From Saturnia japonica (Eukaryota; Arthropoda; Insecta; Lepidoptera; Saturniidae): DNA of 64,000 bases. This document shows, piece after piece, positions 1-11,869 of the stretch. The position numbers and the translations under genes were made by a program. The stretch is from the NCBI GenBank assembly GCA_033032175.1, contig CM065316.1:3070115-3134114 (forward strand), in the 5' to 3' direction. Every line of letters starts with the position of its first letter. The first letter of the stretch is position 1. The notes beneath the pieces are model-generated. The model was given only the letters and a program-made list of their open reading frames with translations. It was not told the DNA's origin and did not search any database.

Positions 1-534
1 AGTAATATTCTTACATATTTTGTATTTAAATTAATAAAAATCATGTTATTATGCGTCTCGTAATTTACCAAATACTATCGCTTATAACGTGTAAAAAAGT
101 GTAAATCATGAAAAAGTAGATGGTTTCTGTTTTCATACTAACCGGGGTAGTTAAATCTTACATACTTTTATCGTCTATTTATTTTATATTTTACATAAAT
201 AGTAATGTTGTGGTGTGATGTTACGAAAAAATGGATGGCTTTCTGAGGATTTTTTCTGCTTTATTTAGCGTGTTTCTTTAAAAGTAAATAAATGAACAAT
301 TATAATTGTTTTCGATAACCGTAAGTTTAGTAGGTACCTATTAAAAAACCCCAAGATTTGTATTCACTCCATTTTATTTCATGGTAGGTACTTTGTTGGA
401 ATCAATTCTTTTACTGCTAACGATGTTCCTTTAGTAACAAGGCTTTAAACCTGCGTTGCTAGTTTTTTTAAACGTATCTATGCCTAGAATGTTCTGAAAT
501 ACTTACCTACCTTTATTTATCTTTTAACATTTAC
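1..534. other. AT-rich spacer, nothing recognised
   Basis: No open frame of note, no tRNA-like fold and no copy of the repeat families seen elsewhere in the window could be recognised here. The base composition is strongly AT-rich, like the rest of the intergenic DNA. Confidence 0.5.
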
Positions 535-770
535 CCAAAATACAAGGCAGTTATTAACAAAAAAGAAAACAAACTTCAATGATTTTCAGGAGTTCCCTGG
601 TATATTTTCAAAGTTGAAGGTCCAATACCAATTAAATTAAATTGTATCTATCCACTTTCCAACGAAAAAAGAATCATCTACCTAAATCAGTTAAGTTATG
701 GCTCAACATCTATAAAAATAAATTACATTCGAATTGAGAACCTCCTTTTTTAAAGTCTGTTCAAAAAATT
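535..770 (-). repeat. Dispersed repeat family D, copy 1
   Basis: This stretch matches, in reverse orientation, the sequence at 11105-11365, and also matches 7385-7545 (same strand) and 56465-56640 (other strand). Shared landmarks are a block reading TTTTTTCGTTGGAA in the plus orientation of the family and a block around TTGGACCTTCAACTTCGAAG. No coding capacity is visible. The class (SINE-like or a DNA-transposon remnant) is unknown. Confidence 0.6.
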
Positions 771-1059
771 AATGTAAATTATGGTATCTACCTAAGTAGG
801 TACTTTTTACTAAACAAACAAAATGTAATAATTATTGTACATAGAGATTTAATAAGCGCTGATAATAACGTCGACGTAATCTCGAAATCCCTAGGTACAT
901 TAATAGTTACCTAGTTAATTGTTTTACGTACCTACCTACTTAACCTGTTACACGATATGATAGCTGTTATGACTGTATGTGTGGGTGGTATCAAATTTAC
1001 ACAACTCTCCAAAATAGTTTCGTTTACTAAAGTATGCTAACACAGTTTTTGGATAAAAG

Positions 1060-1541
1060 CTAGCTGTGCCCGCGGCATCGCTCACGTGTACTGCAGAATG
1101 CCCGCGCGAATCTTGTTTCCCCGCTCCCGGCTATTTTAAAGACAAAAACGCTTATTGTGGATGCTCCATAAAAGATAGATGTATACTCTCCCTGACTTTT
1201 GTATAGGTCTTTTAATGTCTAAAATTATTTACTACATTAATTTGCCTAGCGTAAGCCATTTAAGCGCCCGAATTGATTCACCATGACCAGTTTTTTTTTT
1301 ATTTGTGCTGAAGTAAGCCTAAGCTACTCCCTATAAAATCAGCTTTCTACAGGTGAAAGTCCCATCAAAATCGGTCCAGCCATTTCGGAGATTACCCGGA
1401 ATAAACAGGCAGACAGACAGATAAAATTAAAAAAAATGGGTTATTTGTTATAGATATCGTATATACTTTCATATGCATTTAGTAAAAGTTGTTATTTTGA
1501 CATTACAAACAGACACTTCAATTTTATTAATTTCATAGATA
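1060..1541 (-). mobile_element. Helitron-like repeat family A, copy 1
   Basis: A repeat of about 480 bp that begins CTAGCTGTGCCCGCGGC on the + strand and ends in an AATTTTATTAATT block. Read on the - strand it ends in GCACAGCTAG, the CTAG-type 3' end expected for a Helitron. Other copies lie at 8993-9493 (+), 24888-25358 (-), 29515-30043 (-) and 35301-35732 (-), with fragments at 15018-15540 and 38975-39105. It has no open frame, so it would be non-autonomous. Assignment to Helitrons rests on the termini only. Confidence 0.55.
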
Positions 1542-1926
1542 TAAAGAATTTTAGTTTGCTTACCGGTTTAGTGTCATTCTCTATTATTGTTTAACTTAAC
1601 ATCAAAGTCTTTGCATTGATTCTTGGTTATACGATGGCAGAAGTTATATCAATAATTATTATAACTTTAGCAACGGGGTTCAGAACAATACGATAATTTT
1701 ATGTCTACATACGAAAGTACGATATCAAAATATTATCGTACAATAATTTGAAAATTTTGAGAATTCACAAGTAAATTGTAAGGTATGTCATAAGAACTAT
1801 ATTGGTATGTAGGTAGTTCTAACTATTTTAGTCGTAATAAACTGGATAACGAACACACTGCATTTTATTATCTCTGTCGTATTTATATTAGCAAGATTAG
1901 AAATATCGAGATATATATCATAAATA

Positions 1927-2046
1927 TCATACGGGTTGGAAGACATAATTAGGTATTGTCTAGGAGGATTTCTCTCTGCGGTATTGAAGAACTCGATGAA
2001 GGATAGTGTGGCGGGGTGCGACTGTATGCGCCGGAGTCAGCAAGTA
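1927..2046 (+). other. Left part of an open frame split by the mariner insertion
   Basis: A frame open from about 1927 reaches the TA target site at 2045-2046 and continues in the same frame at 3349 on the other side of the transposon, staying open to about 3765. Roughly 178 codons would be open without the insert. The first part of the right half (3350-3520) is unusually GC-rich for this window. A second frame (about 3351-3510) is also open and looks equally protein-like. I do not recognise either product, so coding status is unproven. The segment could be a host exon or an older transposon. Confidence 0.3.
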
Positions 2047-3346
2047 CAAGGTGTCCAGAAAGGGTATCGGGTATTTGTTTTCGCGCCATATTCGAAACGG
2101 GGCGTCTAAAGGGTGCGGGGAGGGGTTCGTGGCGTCCGCCATTTTGTGGAGTTTTAGTCACGATGGAACAGTACTCGGGAACGCATCGCGCATTTTGCGT
2201 ACGAGCGTATTATCGTAATGGTGATTCAATAGTGACTGCTCAACGTCTCTATCGTGCGGAAAATCGTACACGCCACGCGCCAAGTGACGATAGCATTAGG
2301 AAATGGATCAGGATGTTCGAGAATACAGGTGCGACAGTTAAAATTCAAAACTCTGGTCGTCCTCGTTCAGTTCGCGATGAAGAAACAATTGAAGAAGTTG
2401 AGGCGTCGGTTCGTCAAAATCCGTCTTTATCCATCCGAAAGCGAAGCCAAGCGTTGAACATCAAAAAATCGTCTTTACATTCGATTTTAAAGAAAGACTT
2501 ACATCTAAAAGCCTATAAAATTCAATTGGTTCAAGAATTGAAGGATACGGACTATGCTAATCGACTGAATTTTGCGAACGAAATGCTGCAGTGATTTAAC
2601 AACTTCAACATACTGTTCAGTGACGAAGCAAATTTTCACCTGAATGGTCATGTTAATAAGCAGAATTGTCGGTACTGGGCAGTGGAGAATCCGAGACGAA
2701 AGCATGAACGACCCCTGCATAGCCCAAAGGTCGTTGTTTGGGCCGCTATGTCTGCTAAAGGCATAATTGGTCCTTATTTTCATGAAGATCAACGAGGCCG
2801 AGCAATTAATGTGAATAGTGACCGTTATTGCGATATGTTGCGAAATTTTTTGGTCCCAGAGTTGCAGGAGTTTGCAGGTTTCAACTCAAGAACGTGGTTC
2901 CAGCAAGATGGGGCCACTTGCCATACCTCAAATGACTCAATGGAAGTTGTTAACGAATTATTCCCTAATATAGTCATTTCGCGAAGGGGTAACATCAACT
3001 GGCCTCCCAGAAGCCCCGACCTTAGCCCGCTTGACTATTTTGCATGGGGATACCTTAAAAGTAAGGTTTATCAAAACAATCCGACGAATCTAACCCAGTT
3101 AAAGCAAAACATCAGGTCAGAAATGGCAGCAATATCGATAGCTATGTGTCAACGTGTTATCGCCAATCTTCGTTTCCGTTTAGAAGAGTGCCAGCAACGT
3201 AACGGTCATCATTTGGATAACATCATCTTTTCCAAATAATTCTCCAATTCATATGCTAATAATAAACAATAAACTTTTTTATTGCATACAAATAATTTTT
3301 GTTTCATTGAACTTACAAATACCCGATACCCTTTCTGGACACCTTG
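2047..3346 (+). mobile_element. Tc1/mariner transposon, DD41D type, nearly intact
   Basis: A 1300-bp element with perfect terminal inverted repeats of about 32 bp (2047-2078 and 3315-3346, starting CAAGGTGTCCAGAAAGGGTA) and TA target duplications at 2045-2046 and 3347-3348. It holds one transposase frame, broken by a single stop. A very similar internally deleted copy lies at 55198-55463. Intact ends and one-hit damage suggest recent arrival. It interrupts an open frame of unknown nature. Confidence 0.93.
2163..3239 (+). pseudogene. DD41D mariner-like transposase with one in-frame stop
   Basis: The enzyme would bind the terminal repeats in the nucleus and catalyse cut-and-paste transposition. 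The frame starts at the ATG at 2163. It has an N-terminal helix-turn-helix region with the QRLYR..N.RHAPSDDSIRKW pattern, typical of insect mariner-like transposases. A TGA at 2592-2594 ends it after 143 codons, but the same frame then continues to the TAA at 3237-3239, giving about 358 codons. The catalytic acidic residues are the D of LFSDEANF, the D of WFQQDGATCH and the second D of SPDLSPLDYF. I count 41 residues between the last two, which is DD41D, the spacing reported for the rosa-like clade. Apart from the stop no damage is visible. With the stop it should be inactive unless read through. Confidence 0.9.
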
Positions 3347-3348
3347 TA

Positions 3349-3765
3349 TATGATCGCGGGGGAGAGGCTGTGAAAGCGGTCAAATCCTCTTCGATATCGA
3401 CCGCATGCCGCAGAATCCCGAAGTGTACCAGCGGTATCGCAAATCAGCAGTGTACGCTGGCCGGCGGCAAAACCCTCGCGATGCTCTCCTTGCTATCCGC
3501 TGCTGGTCATTGTAATAAGACCTGTGGTGATACTACTTTTGTTAACCAACGAGCTAAAAAAGATTCTTTGGAGCGAAATCCAGTAAAGTACGATAATACT
3601 GGCCCAATATACGATAATTCTACATTGGTGGTGGTACGTTATCTGTTCGCAAAACTCGCGAATCATGTTGTGAACACTTTAGCTATAGAAGTCATAGATA
3701 CCATCAATAACTTTGCTTTAGCTTATTATTATATTATTAGGACCTTGTTAGTAATTATTATCTAA
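3349..3765 (+). other. Right part of the split open frame; GC-rich
   Basis: This continues the frame of 1927-2046 once the mariner insert is disregarded. The first 170 bases are GC-rich and contain a run reading AGGKTLAMLSLL, which resembles a P-loop only superficially. After about 3520 the composition returns to AT-rich, and the stretch around 3580-3620 shares a TACGATAATT motif with 1690-1745 and 23460-23500. No protein family was recognised. Confidence 0.25.
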
Positions 3766-6572
3766 TCTTTATATTTATATTTTATACTATTCACTGAGAA
3801 ATTCTTGTATATATTTATGTATATATTTGGTTTCTGGGAAACGGGTCCAACGATTTGGATGAAATTTTGTATTTAGATAATATTTTACATTCCAAGTTCC
3901 AAAGGTCGCCCAGATATTAATTATTTATTACTAATTGTAATTGTGTTCTAGAATGTTCTGTATTCTTTTCCAGTACTAGTTTAAGCTGAGAAGTGTGTTT
4001 TGTGTAGGTCACTTAGTTGTTATAACCGCCTCAGTAAATGAAACGATTTAAAATCGTTCGAGAAAGTACTATAATGAGATAATGAACCATCACAGATAAC
4101 AAACAGTCATTGTGAGTAGAAATAAGTCTTGTTTTCCTATCTCGAACAGCACAGTGGATAATCAGTTACATGTAATTCAAACAATGAATTCAAACAATGC
4201 GAACAGTTCGTTACTTCACATAATGCGACATGCGACCTTGATATTACCAGACAAATTATTTAGTACATTGTGACGTTGGTCTAGTGATGAAACTTGAAAA
4301 CATCGATATCGACATACACCGGTTTAGTGTATTCCAACAGTTTCACTTTCAAGACTTACCTGTAATTGGTAAACCGTTATCCATCCTAATAAAAGTATTG
4401 CTTGAGTAGATATATAAACACAAATGAGTATCTTAAGCACCTTACTGATTTGCCGGATAATAAGTCCAAGAATCGTGTAAAGCTAGTTTTATTGTTGAAA
4501 GGCTATTATAGGGTGGGGTGTATAGGCTACGTTAATGATAGCGATGTCTGGATGTGGCTGGCCTGAGTACATCCACGAAAAAAGAAACAAAACAAATATA
4601 TTTATAAATCCGATTGAGTTTCTTGCCGACTTTTCTCGATGTACTTATGTGAATTTTAAGATGTCTTCCGAACCAGTGAAAGTTTTTTTACATTCATATT
4701 TTCCTTATTATGGTCTAATTTGAAATCAAGTATTTAAGATTTTTATTTAAAAACATACCAACAGTAAACTAACATTTTCGTTATAAAGTGCATTATTTTT
4801 TTCAATTTCACTGATCCAAAATACGATCATTCCAAGCGGTGTTTGATTTATAATCAATATGATTCATCGATAAAATTATCGTCTATAGTTGCGTGGCCAA
4901 AGGCATTCCTATGTTGGCGTTTAAAAAATAGAAGAAATCTCCGTAATTTTATGTTTGCTGATAATTGAAATACTAGTTCCATATTATGACATTGATTTCT
5001 GATTGTTTGTTTTTCGCTTATAAATTGTTTTAGTATCAATCTAAACTTGATACTTGTGTTCATACCTACTACGAGTATATCCGGGAAGATATTAGTTTTT
5101 TCAATTAATTGATTAATTTAATTGGTAAAGTTTGACGGCGGATTTACTGTAGTGTGTACTGTGGCGGAAACTATATAATGCTACGTCTCTTTTTTCCGCA
5201 AAACAGCATTGTTTACCAGGGACGGTAGAGTAGTGGCAAATAATCCTGATACAGGTGTCGCTAATGATATTTATAAATAAAATCTGACACCATTAAACAA
5301 TCAGCAAACACCAGGGGACTTACCCCATCTTCCGCCCCATTCGACATTGAAAGTTGGTATTATTGCGTACCAGAATAATTGTTACTTGGTACCTTTGTAC
5401 CATTACTATTATAAGACCCTGAAACCTGGTACGTACGTCTACTTTGCATTATTATAATGCGGGTTTGGTCAGATTTAGCGACCTAGCGATCCATTGGAAC
5501 CTCGAATTGAAACGTCTAAAAGGGCTTGGGCTGAAGTCTCGTCTAATCACACGGAATATCGATTCGATGTACGCAGGTTCTAGCCCCGGTATGTTTCCTA
5601 ATTTGATGGGGTAACACTATCAACTGACGGTGAAGGGAAACACATCGCGAGGAAACCTGAATGTCTGAGTAATGTTCTTATAGTGCCACCGTATGTGGGA
5701 AAAATATAGAACTAGATTTCTGGGCGTTTAAAATCGCCAAAGCAACGCAACGATAGATCGTTCTCTTTGGAAAAACGAAACTGTTGTGACTGTAGTAGTA
5801 ATTACTTTTTGTAGTTTCGACAGTGTTAGCAGCATCACCATGATAACATACGTGCGCATCTCTCGTCGTTCGTTTTTCAACTGACATAGCAACATAATAT
5901 TGCAGCTTTGTGTGATTGGGGCCGGAATGGCAGTGTGGTGTAATACGAAGCACGATCCTGCGGCCAAGCCCTAAAATCGTTGGCAGATCGTAACGTGTAA
6001 TAGGGTTATTAGGCGTCCGAGGTCTAAAGATGCTATTCGACACCCCAACCCTCCCTTACACCCTATTACGCCATTTCGAAGCAAATATTTAGCGATTATT
6101 GATATCTTTTTGCTATTACTGAATTTCCCAACGGAAAACTGGATTGTAATTTCATACAAATCTGATAGTAATATTGGGTACAAACTAAGTAGTAAATAAT
6201 CATAAATAATAATTTATATTACGAAACTTTATTATTATATATTACGTAAACATTTTTTGTTTGTCATTCGAGATACTACGCCTAATAATATTATATAATT
6301 ACGTGTCTAATCTGATAACGAAATCGATTTACTCTTTGATATTTTGATAACTCCCGGATATCTTTATTCAGGTTTTATATTGTTCCATTCTATGATAATA
6401 AGAATAATAATATCAGCAGTGGCCCAATAGTGGGCAAAGGCTTCTTCCCAAGTGAAGGTACGGTCTTACTCACCACGCCAGCTCACAACGTAATGGCGAA
6501 AAATACAAACAGACACTTAATGTTATAAATTGTATAGATCGGTAAATTTAGTAATAATATAATATATATACT
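3766..6572. other. Long spacer with small repeat fragments
   Basis: No gene was recognised. 4435-4520 is an inverted match of 8280-8365 (shared TGATTTGCCGG block), so both belong to one dispersed repeat. 5630-5665 (AACACATCGCGAGGAAACC) and 6405-6480 (cagtggcccaatagtgggcaaagg) resemble fragments common in moth interspersed repeats. The open frames between 5678 and 6183 show no family signature. Confidence 0.4.
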
Positions 6573-7375
6573 CCTATACTGATATAATAAAGCGGAAAAG
6601 TTTTTTTTTTGTTTATTTGTTTGTTCTGCTAAAGCCGTATGCGCTGGCTTAATGGTTAATGATACGTCAACACAATGTTCTACAAAAACATTGGCCATTA
6701 GTATATATAAAAAAGTCAGCGATAGCATATATCTAACTCTTATACATGAGCCACAATAAGGTATTTTGCAAAAAAATTTTTGTTGAAGATTAAAAATTAA
6801 TTTATGACCATTATTTTTAAACATGTCATATTAATCCTCACGAACAATAGTTACTTCATCATAAAGACAATTTAACTAAGATAAACTTTGTCTTTTACAG
6901 CATGTTACTTGGACGCATAGTTTGAGAGATAATACAAAATTAAAATAATTCAACACTCAGCTCGGGTCTATGTCTATAGTAGTAGTGGCGCGAACGAGCC
7001 GTGCGATGCCGCGATGAGACCATCTGGCCGCCCGATATAAAAATTATCTTCATTGAAGTATTATTATAAATCATCAATCAGTGATTTCTTTTAAATTATA
7101 TGCGGGTGAAACCGCGGGGCATAGCTAGTGAACATTATTTTTAGACATGGCATGGCATATTCATCTTCACAAACAAAAGTTGCTTCATCATAAAGACAAT
7201 TTTATGAAGTTCAATTTTGCTCTGTAGAGTATGCTACTTGGACTCATAGTTTAGGAGATAATGAAAAATTAAAATAATTTGTACTTGCGGGAAGAAAAAA
7301 TATGATAGACTACATGGATGCGTTGGCGTGTTTGTCGATAAAATTAACATGGCTGAAACCGTGGGGCACAGCTAG
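6573..7375 (+). mobile_element. Helitron-like repeat family B with two successive 3' ends
   Basis: The repeat starts near AATAAAGCGGAAAAG and carries the family landmarks GCGCTGGCGTAATGGTTAATGATACGT (here mutated), a CGATAGCATAT block and ACTTCATCATAAAGACAATTT. It ends in GGGCATAGCTAG at 7128. A second, partial copy of the 3' half follows at once and ends GGGGCACAGCTAG at 7375. Segment 6955-7080 of the first copy is foreign to the family. Other copies lie at 12049-12410, 13765-14778, 19940-20110, 23635-23955 and 37008-38460. Helitron assignment rests on the CTAG end and the lack of terminal inverted repeats. Confidence 0.5.
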
Positions 7376-7384
7376 TATATAAAT

Positions 7385-7545
7385 ATACATTCGAATTGAG
7401 AGCCTGTTGTTGTTTTTAACCGATTTAAACACAAGACAATTTTTAACAAAAAAGAAAACCGAGGTCAATGATTTTGCGTTTCCTTGTGTATCTTCGAAGT
7501 TCAAGGTCCAATTCCAATGAGATCAAAAAACACTGAATTATTTAA
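7385..7545 (-). repeat. Dispersed repeat family D, copy 2 (partial)
   Basis: This matches the 535-770 copy in the same orientation (AACAAAAAAGAAAAC, then a cttcgaagttcaaggtccaa-like block). It directly follows the CTAG end of the family B repeat. Confidence 0.5.
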
Positions 7546-7968
7546 AGATGAAAAAAGTCTTCGTTTCCGGCAAATATACTCGTTTAACAATATGTTTTGC
7601 ATACTGTTTACCATTTTTCGGCCGTTTGCATATAAAATGTTGGAGCATGTTTGAAAACTTTGTTCTGTTCGGGTTCTCACCAGCTCGTATATACTTTGCG
7701 AATTGGGATATACTTGTTAGATTTAGATCTTTCATTGTAAGAATATAAATAGGCATGTCATAGAGTTATACGCGGGATATTGGATAAGTAATGTGATGGT
7801 TTTTATTTTAATTACTAAACTTATGTAAGTTTTACGGTATTCCGCGTGATATACTTTGGTTACTGTGCACACTATTGGTTATAATCGAGATATCTCAAGT
7901 TATCTTCATAATCGAATGATTACATTAGTATATTTCTATAGTATACACATATAGTATATATAGTATAA

Positions 7969-8225
7969 CTGCCTCGTTAGCCTAGTGGTCGTAAGCGCGA
8001 CTGCTAAGCTCGAGGTCCTGGGTTCGATTTCCAGGTCGACCAAAGTGTTATTGGGTTTTTCTACGAAATTCTCAGTAGCAGCTCGGAGTTTGGTTTTGTG
8101 CCCCATTAATGGCAATAGGCTCGCTCACTATTACATGTGACCTAAAAACATACTCGGCGAACTGTATGTGTACATTAGTGCACCTCTGCCTAACCCTTCG
8201 GGGAATATAACCGTATGTATGTACA
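7969..8225 (+). mobile_element. tRNA-derived SINE with intact A and B boxes
   Basis: A tRNA-like head runs from about 7971 to 8042. It has an A box (TAGCCTAGTGG, 7978-7988) and a B box (GGTTCGATTTC, 8021-8031), the two internal RNA polymerase III promoter elements, and ends in GACCA. The head does not fold as a full tRNA with a normal anticodon arm and runs into a tail (TTGGGTTTTT, then GTGCACCTCTGCCTAACCCTT) typical of SINEs in moth genomes. It is therefore a SINE, not a tRNA gene. Where its 3' end lies is uncertain. Confidence 0.75.
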
Positions 8226-8992
8226 AGTGGATGCACTGAGAGGGAGACACTTTCAGACATAACTATCATTCACATATTAATCCACCCTATAATAACATGT
8301 TGACAGTAAAACCCGCTTGACATGGTCTTTGAACTTGTCCGGCAAATCAGTAATGTGCTTCTGGATCTTATAAAACCTGACACTATTACATATAAAACTT
8401 TTATTGGCCCTACTGAATGTAAAACACGGTACGACTAATTAATTTCTATTCCTAGTAACATTGTGCTGATCTTTGACATAAACTAGTTTGACTAAGTTTC
8501 TGCGAATATACATTAAGAATGTATTGAAAGGAGAAAGTTAATATAGTTTATTCCTATAATTTGTTCTTTAGTGATTCGCGAGGTCCTCAAGTTGCAGATT
8601 GCACGAATTGCCCGCTTTTGTAAAATAAATACCTAACCTAACAGTATTTACCTATTTACCGCCTTTTATTGGTCTTATTAAGTTTAACACACGGTACGAC
8701 TAATTTATAGCTTCTACATGCAACAGCAACTTCGAGTATTATTGACCGGCCTCAGGACTACGGTCCTTTACAATGGTGGTTATAAATATGCATAAATGTA
8801 GGCTGCAGTGACTTAACATCAGGTGGATTCCACTGCATACCCTTTCGTAGCGTAACAAACAAAATTATGCAGGTACGCGACTTATGAAACAAGTCGAGGC
8901 TCAAACTTACAGACATCGGATCAATATTCCACTTGTTTGTTTGTTACCACGACTTTCAACGCATCTAACCAATTATAATAAACCTAATCTAT
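8226..8992. other. Spacer with a short direct repeat
   Basis: The sequence around 8399-8445 (TTATTGGCCCTACTGAATGT, then ACACGGTACGACTAATT) recurs in degraded form at 8665-8708. 8280-8365 pairs with 4435-4520 in inverted orientation. No gene is visible. Confidence 0.45.
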
Positions 8993-9493
8993 TCTATACA
9001 ATTAATAAAATTCAAATGTCTGTTTGTAATGTCAAAATAACAGTTTTTTTACTAAATTCATATGAAGGTATATACGATACATATAACAAAAAGCCCATTT
9101 TTTAAATTTTTGTCCGTCTTTCTGTTTGTTCCGGGTAATCTCCGAAACGGGTGGACCGATTTTGACGGGACTTTCACTGATATATAGCTGATTATATGGG
9201 GAGTAACTTAGGCTACTTTTATTTTAGAAAAAGAATTAGGGTTCCGCACAAATAAAAAAACTGGCCATGGTGAATCAATGGCGTATGCAGAGTAAACCAT
9301 AAGAAATATAGCAAATTAATGTACTACATCATTGTAGGCATTAAAACACCTACCAAAAGTCCGAGAGAGTATACATCTATCTTCTAAGGAACACCCACAA
9401 TAAGCATTTTTGTCTTTAAAATAGCCGAGAGCGGGGACAAGATTCGCGCGGGCATTCTGTAGTCCTCGTGAGCGAAGCCACGGGCACAGCTAG
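8993..9493 (+). mobile_element. Helitron-like repeat family A, copy 2, full length
   Basis: This is the best-preserved copy. It begins TCTATACAATTAATAAAATT, ends GGGCACAGCTAG, and sits between an A/T-type 5' flank (ATT) and a 3' T, as a Helitron insertion would. There is no terminal inverted repeat, no target-site duplication and no coding capacity. Length is 501 bp. Confidence 0.6.
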
Positions 9494-9728
9494 TTTACTA
9501 TAAAATTCTTTCTTGCATCTTTATCGTGCCCCCTTCGAAGTATAAGACGCTGGTTTATAAATCTTTATCGTGCTGAGTTGTATGTTATCTACTGATAAGT
9601 GTTCAGAAATGTATTGTGCAATAAATATTTGATAATAACACTATGTATTTTTTTATCTTAATTTTTTGTGCCTTTTATCACCAAAGATATGCCAGCACCA
9701 TCATAAATTTTATACCTACTTACAAATA

Positions 9729-10134
9729 CAGTGTAAACTCTTTATAACGAAACTTTTGAGTTTCTGAAAGGGCTGAGCATTTTTTCTCGTTATATGGAGT
9801 GAACAAAAAACAACCAAATTAACAAGAATTTTTAATATCTATGTCTTAGATAATAAATGCTTATAAATTATTGTTTACACATATAGTCTGATAACTTTGT
9901 CTGACGTTTTTTGCTATGCCAGTACTTGTTTTGTATTATTTTATGTATTCTATTCATATCTAGATATATGGTGGAATCGTCTTCCTACACATTTCTTCGT
10001 AATAGAGAATGACGTATCGCTATAAAGAGTGTTTCAATATGTGGGTTTTAACGCAAACCAACCAAGTTGGGCTCACTTCAACGTTATAGGGAGTTTATCG
10101 TTATAAAGGATAACGTTATAAAGAGTTTACACTG
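9729..10134. mobile_element. MITE with pogo/Tigger-like ends
   Basis: Perfect 21-bp terminal inverted repeats (beginning CAGTGTAAACTCTTTATAAC) at 9729-9749 and 10114-10134 are flanked by TA on both sides (9727-9728, 10135-10136). The 406-bp interior contains further ACGTTATA..GAGTTTA sub-repeats near the right end and no transposase. TA duplication and CAGT ends suit a non-autonomous Tc1/mariner/pogo-superfamily element. Confidence 0.8.
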
Positions 10135-10139
10135 TATGT

Positions 10140-10330
10140 CGTTAAGTCATCTTTACCGTACTGCGATGCGAAGCTGTAGAACCGGCCCAGTACCTATGTT
10201 CCCTCCTTTCCTACAACATGCGAGTCCTTCAAACATAACGATCACACATTTTGAGCAGTCCGGCATGACAGCGACAACTGACGAAGTGCCGATGGATTGT
10301 AGAACCTGTATCCTATATATTTTTTCTCTA
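10140..10330 (+). pseudogene. Jockey-like LINE, C-terminal fragment
   Basis: This matches 21410-21600 over the block ACCGTACTG.GAAGCTGT..AACGG. Translation in that frame resembles the FLPRTVKLWNGLP motif near the end of jockey-type reverse transcriptase proteins. It is degenerate and short. Confidence 0.45.
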
Positions 10331-11104
10331 AGGTGTTTTTTTTGTATCCCTTATTTGTTATTCAAAATAATTAATTTATCAAATATCATTTAAAGCATAT
10401 ATTTTAATTAATTAGCTAATAACAAAACGTTTTCATTGGGAATGCATGTGCATGTTCAATTTGAACTAACATGTTTAACTAAAATAACACCCTATGTTAA
10501 ATTGTTTATTATAATGTGCGAAACATTTGCACGGACCAGCTGTTTTTATAATGTATACTTTAAAGAATGATTAATTATTCGAATGAAAAGAACCTTTGCA
10601 TTTTTAAGTTAGCATGATATTTATTTTGCAAGTCATTGTATTAGTCATCCACGGTTCGACTCGGTTAGTAACCAAATGTACAAATAATTATTGTTAATTT
10701 ACGGCTTCATTGCAATTGTGTTATGCACACGTAATACATAATATGTATATTAAGGTCAAAAAAGTGATAAATGTTTTTTATTTGCGAGGTTAAAATGGTC
10801 ACCTTTATTTACTAGACGACCATAATGTCTCTTTCGCTAATTGTTGCGTTACGATTAGCTCGTTGCCTCAGTCGTAACAATATTGATAAATCAGTAATAT
10901 AATAAGCCTTTGAAGAGGGTATTAATTAAGCTCAGTAGTGTGGTCGTCATTCTCAAATTTTGGTTTTCTCATCAATAGGTTTGTTATATTTACAAAAGCC
11001 TATAGTTTCACGTCATATTTCAACAATTTTATTTTAGAGGGCGTTTGACATAACTCTGTACTTTCATTATTTGTCAAAGGTATTTAATTGATTAATGATT
11101 CGGA

Positions 11105-11365
11105 TGTCGTTTTTAACCGATTTAATAAAGTCGGAGGTTATCAATTCCAATGTAATATAATATTATTATTTTTTATGGTTGTGTTCAGCCATAACTTCTT
11201 TATTTATAAACAGTTTTTGATCATTCTTTTTTCGTTGGAAGAGAGGTAAGGGTGGTCCATATTTTAATTTCATGGCATTGGACCTTCAACTTCGAAGGTA
11301 TACCGGGAATTCTTCAAAATAATTGAATTTGGTTTTTCTTTTTTGTTAAAATTGTCTTGTAAAGC
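11105..11365 (+). repeat. Dispersed repeat family D, copy 3
   Basis: This is the longest copy of the family, starting at AACCGATTTAATAAAGTCGG and including GTTCAGCCATAACTTC and TTCTTTTTTCGTTGGAA. It is followed by AT-rich DNA up to the GST gene. 11500-11565 (CCCTACGCCCTACCTCTC) looks like the tail of repeat family C. Confidence 0.6.
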
Positions 11366-11869
11366 GTATGTTCCCCGGTATATACAAACAATATACGATT
11401 AATATAAAATTAAAGATTTTTTAAAATAAATTATTATTAGTTTTATTTTTTATTAGGAATGCCGTCTATTGATGTATGGGCAATACTTATCTATACTCCC
11501 TAGAGGGGTAGATACCCTCATCGCTACATTCCCTACGCCCTACCTCTCATATATTTTTTCTTATACTACTAACCTGTTTTGTTTTACAAATTTACTCAGT
11601 CATCTTTGTGCTAACAGCAAATAAAGAAAATCCTACTACAAATGTATCTCAAAGTATTACTAAAACATTCAAAATATTTTTGCTTATATATTTAAACCCC
11701 AAAACGCATGTGTACTACGTAATTCAAAGTTAGCTCCGTTACGAAATAAAACAAATAGTCGGCATAAAAGAAAACGTTTCATTTACACGTCACGTCATGT
11801 AGACCCAATATGCGTGGTCATTTGTTAATAACCCTTATTAATGTTGATTTTTATCTTTTGTTTAGGACA

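Noticed and set aside
5678..6043. 121-codon open frame on the - strand
   Set aside because: No family signature and no splice context; the composition looks like chance and repeat fragments lie nearby.
7971..8042. tRNA gene
   Set aside because: A and B boxes are present, but there is no proper anticodon arm, and the sequence runs into a SINE body.
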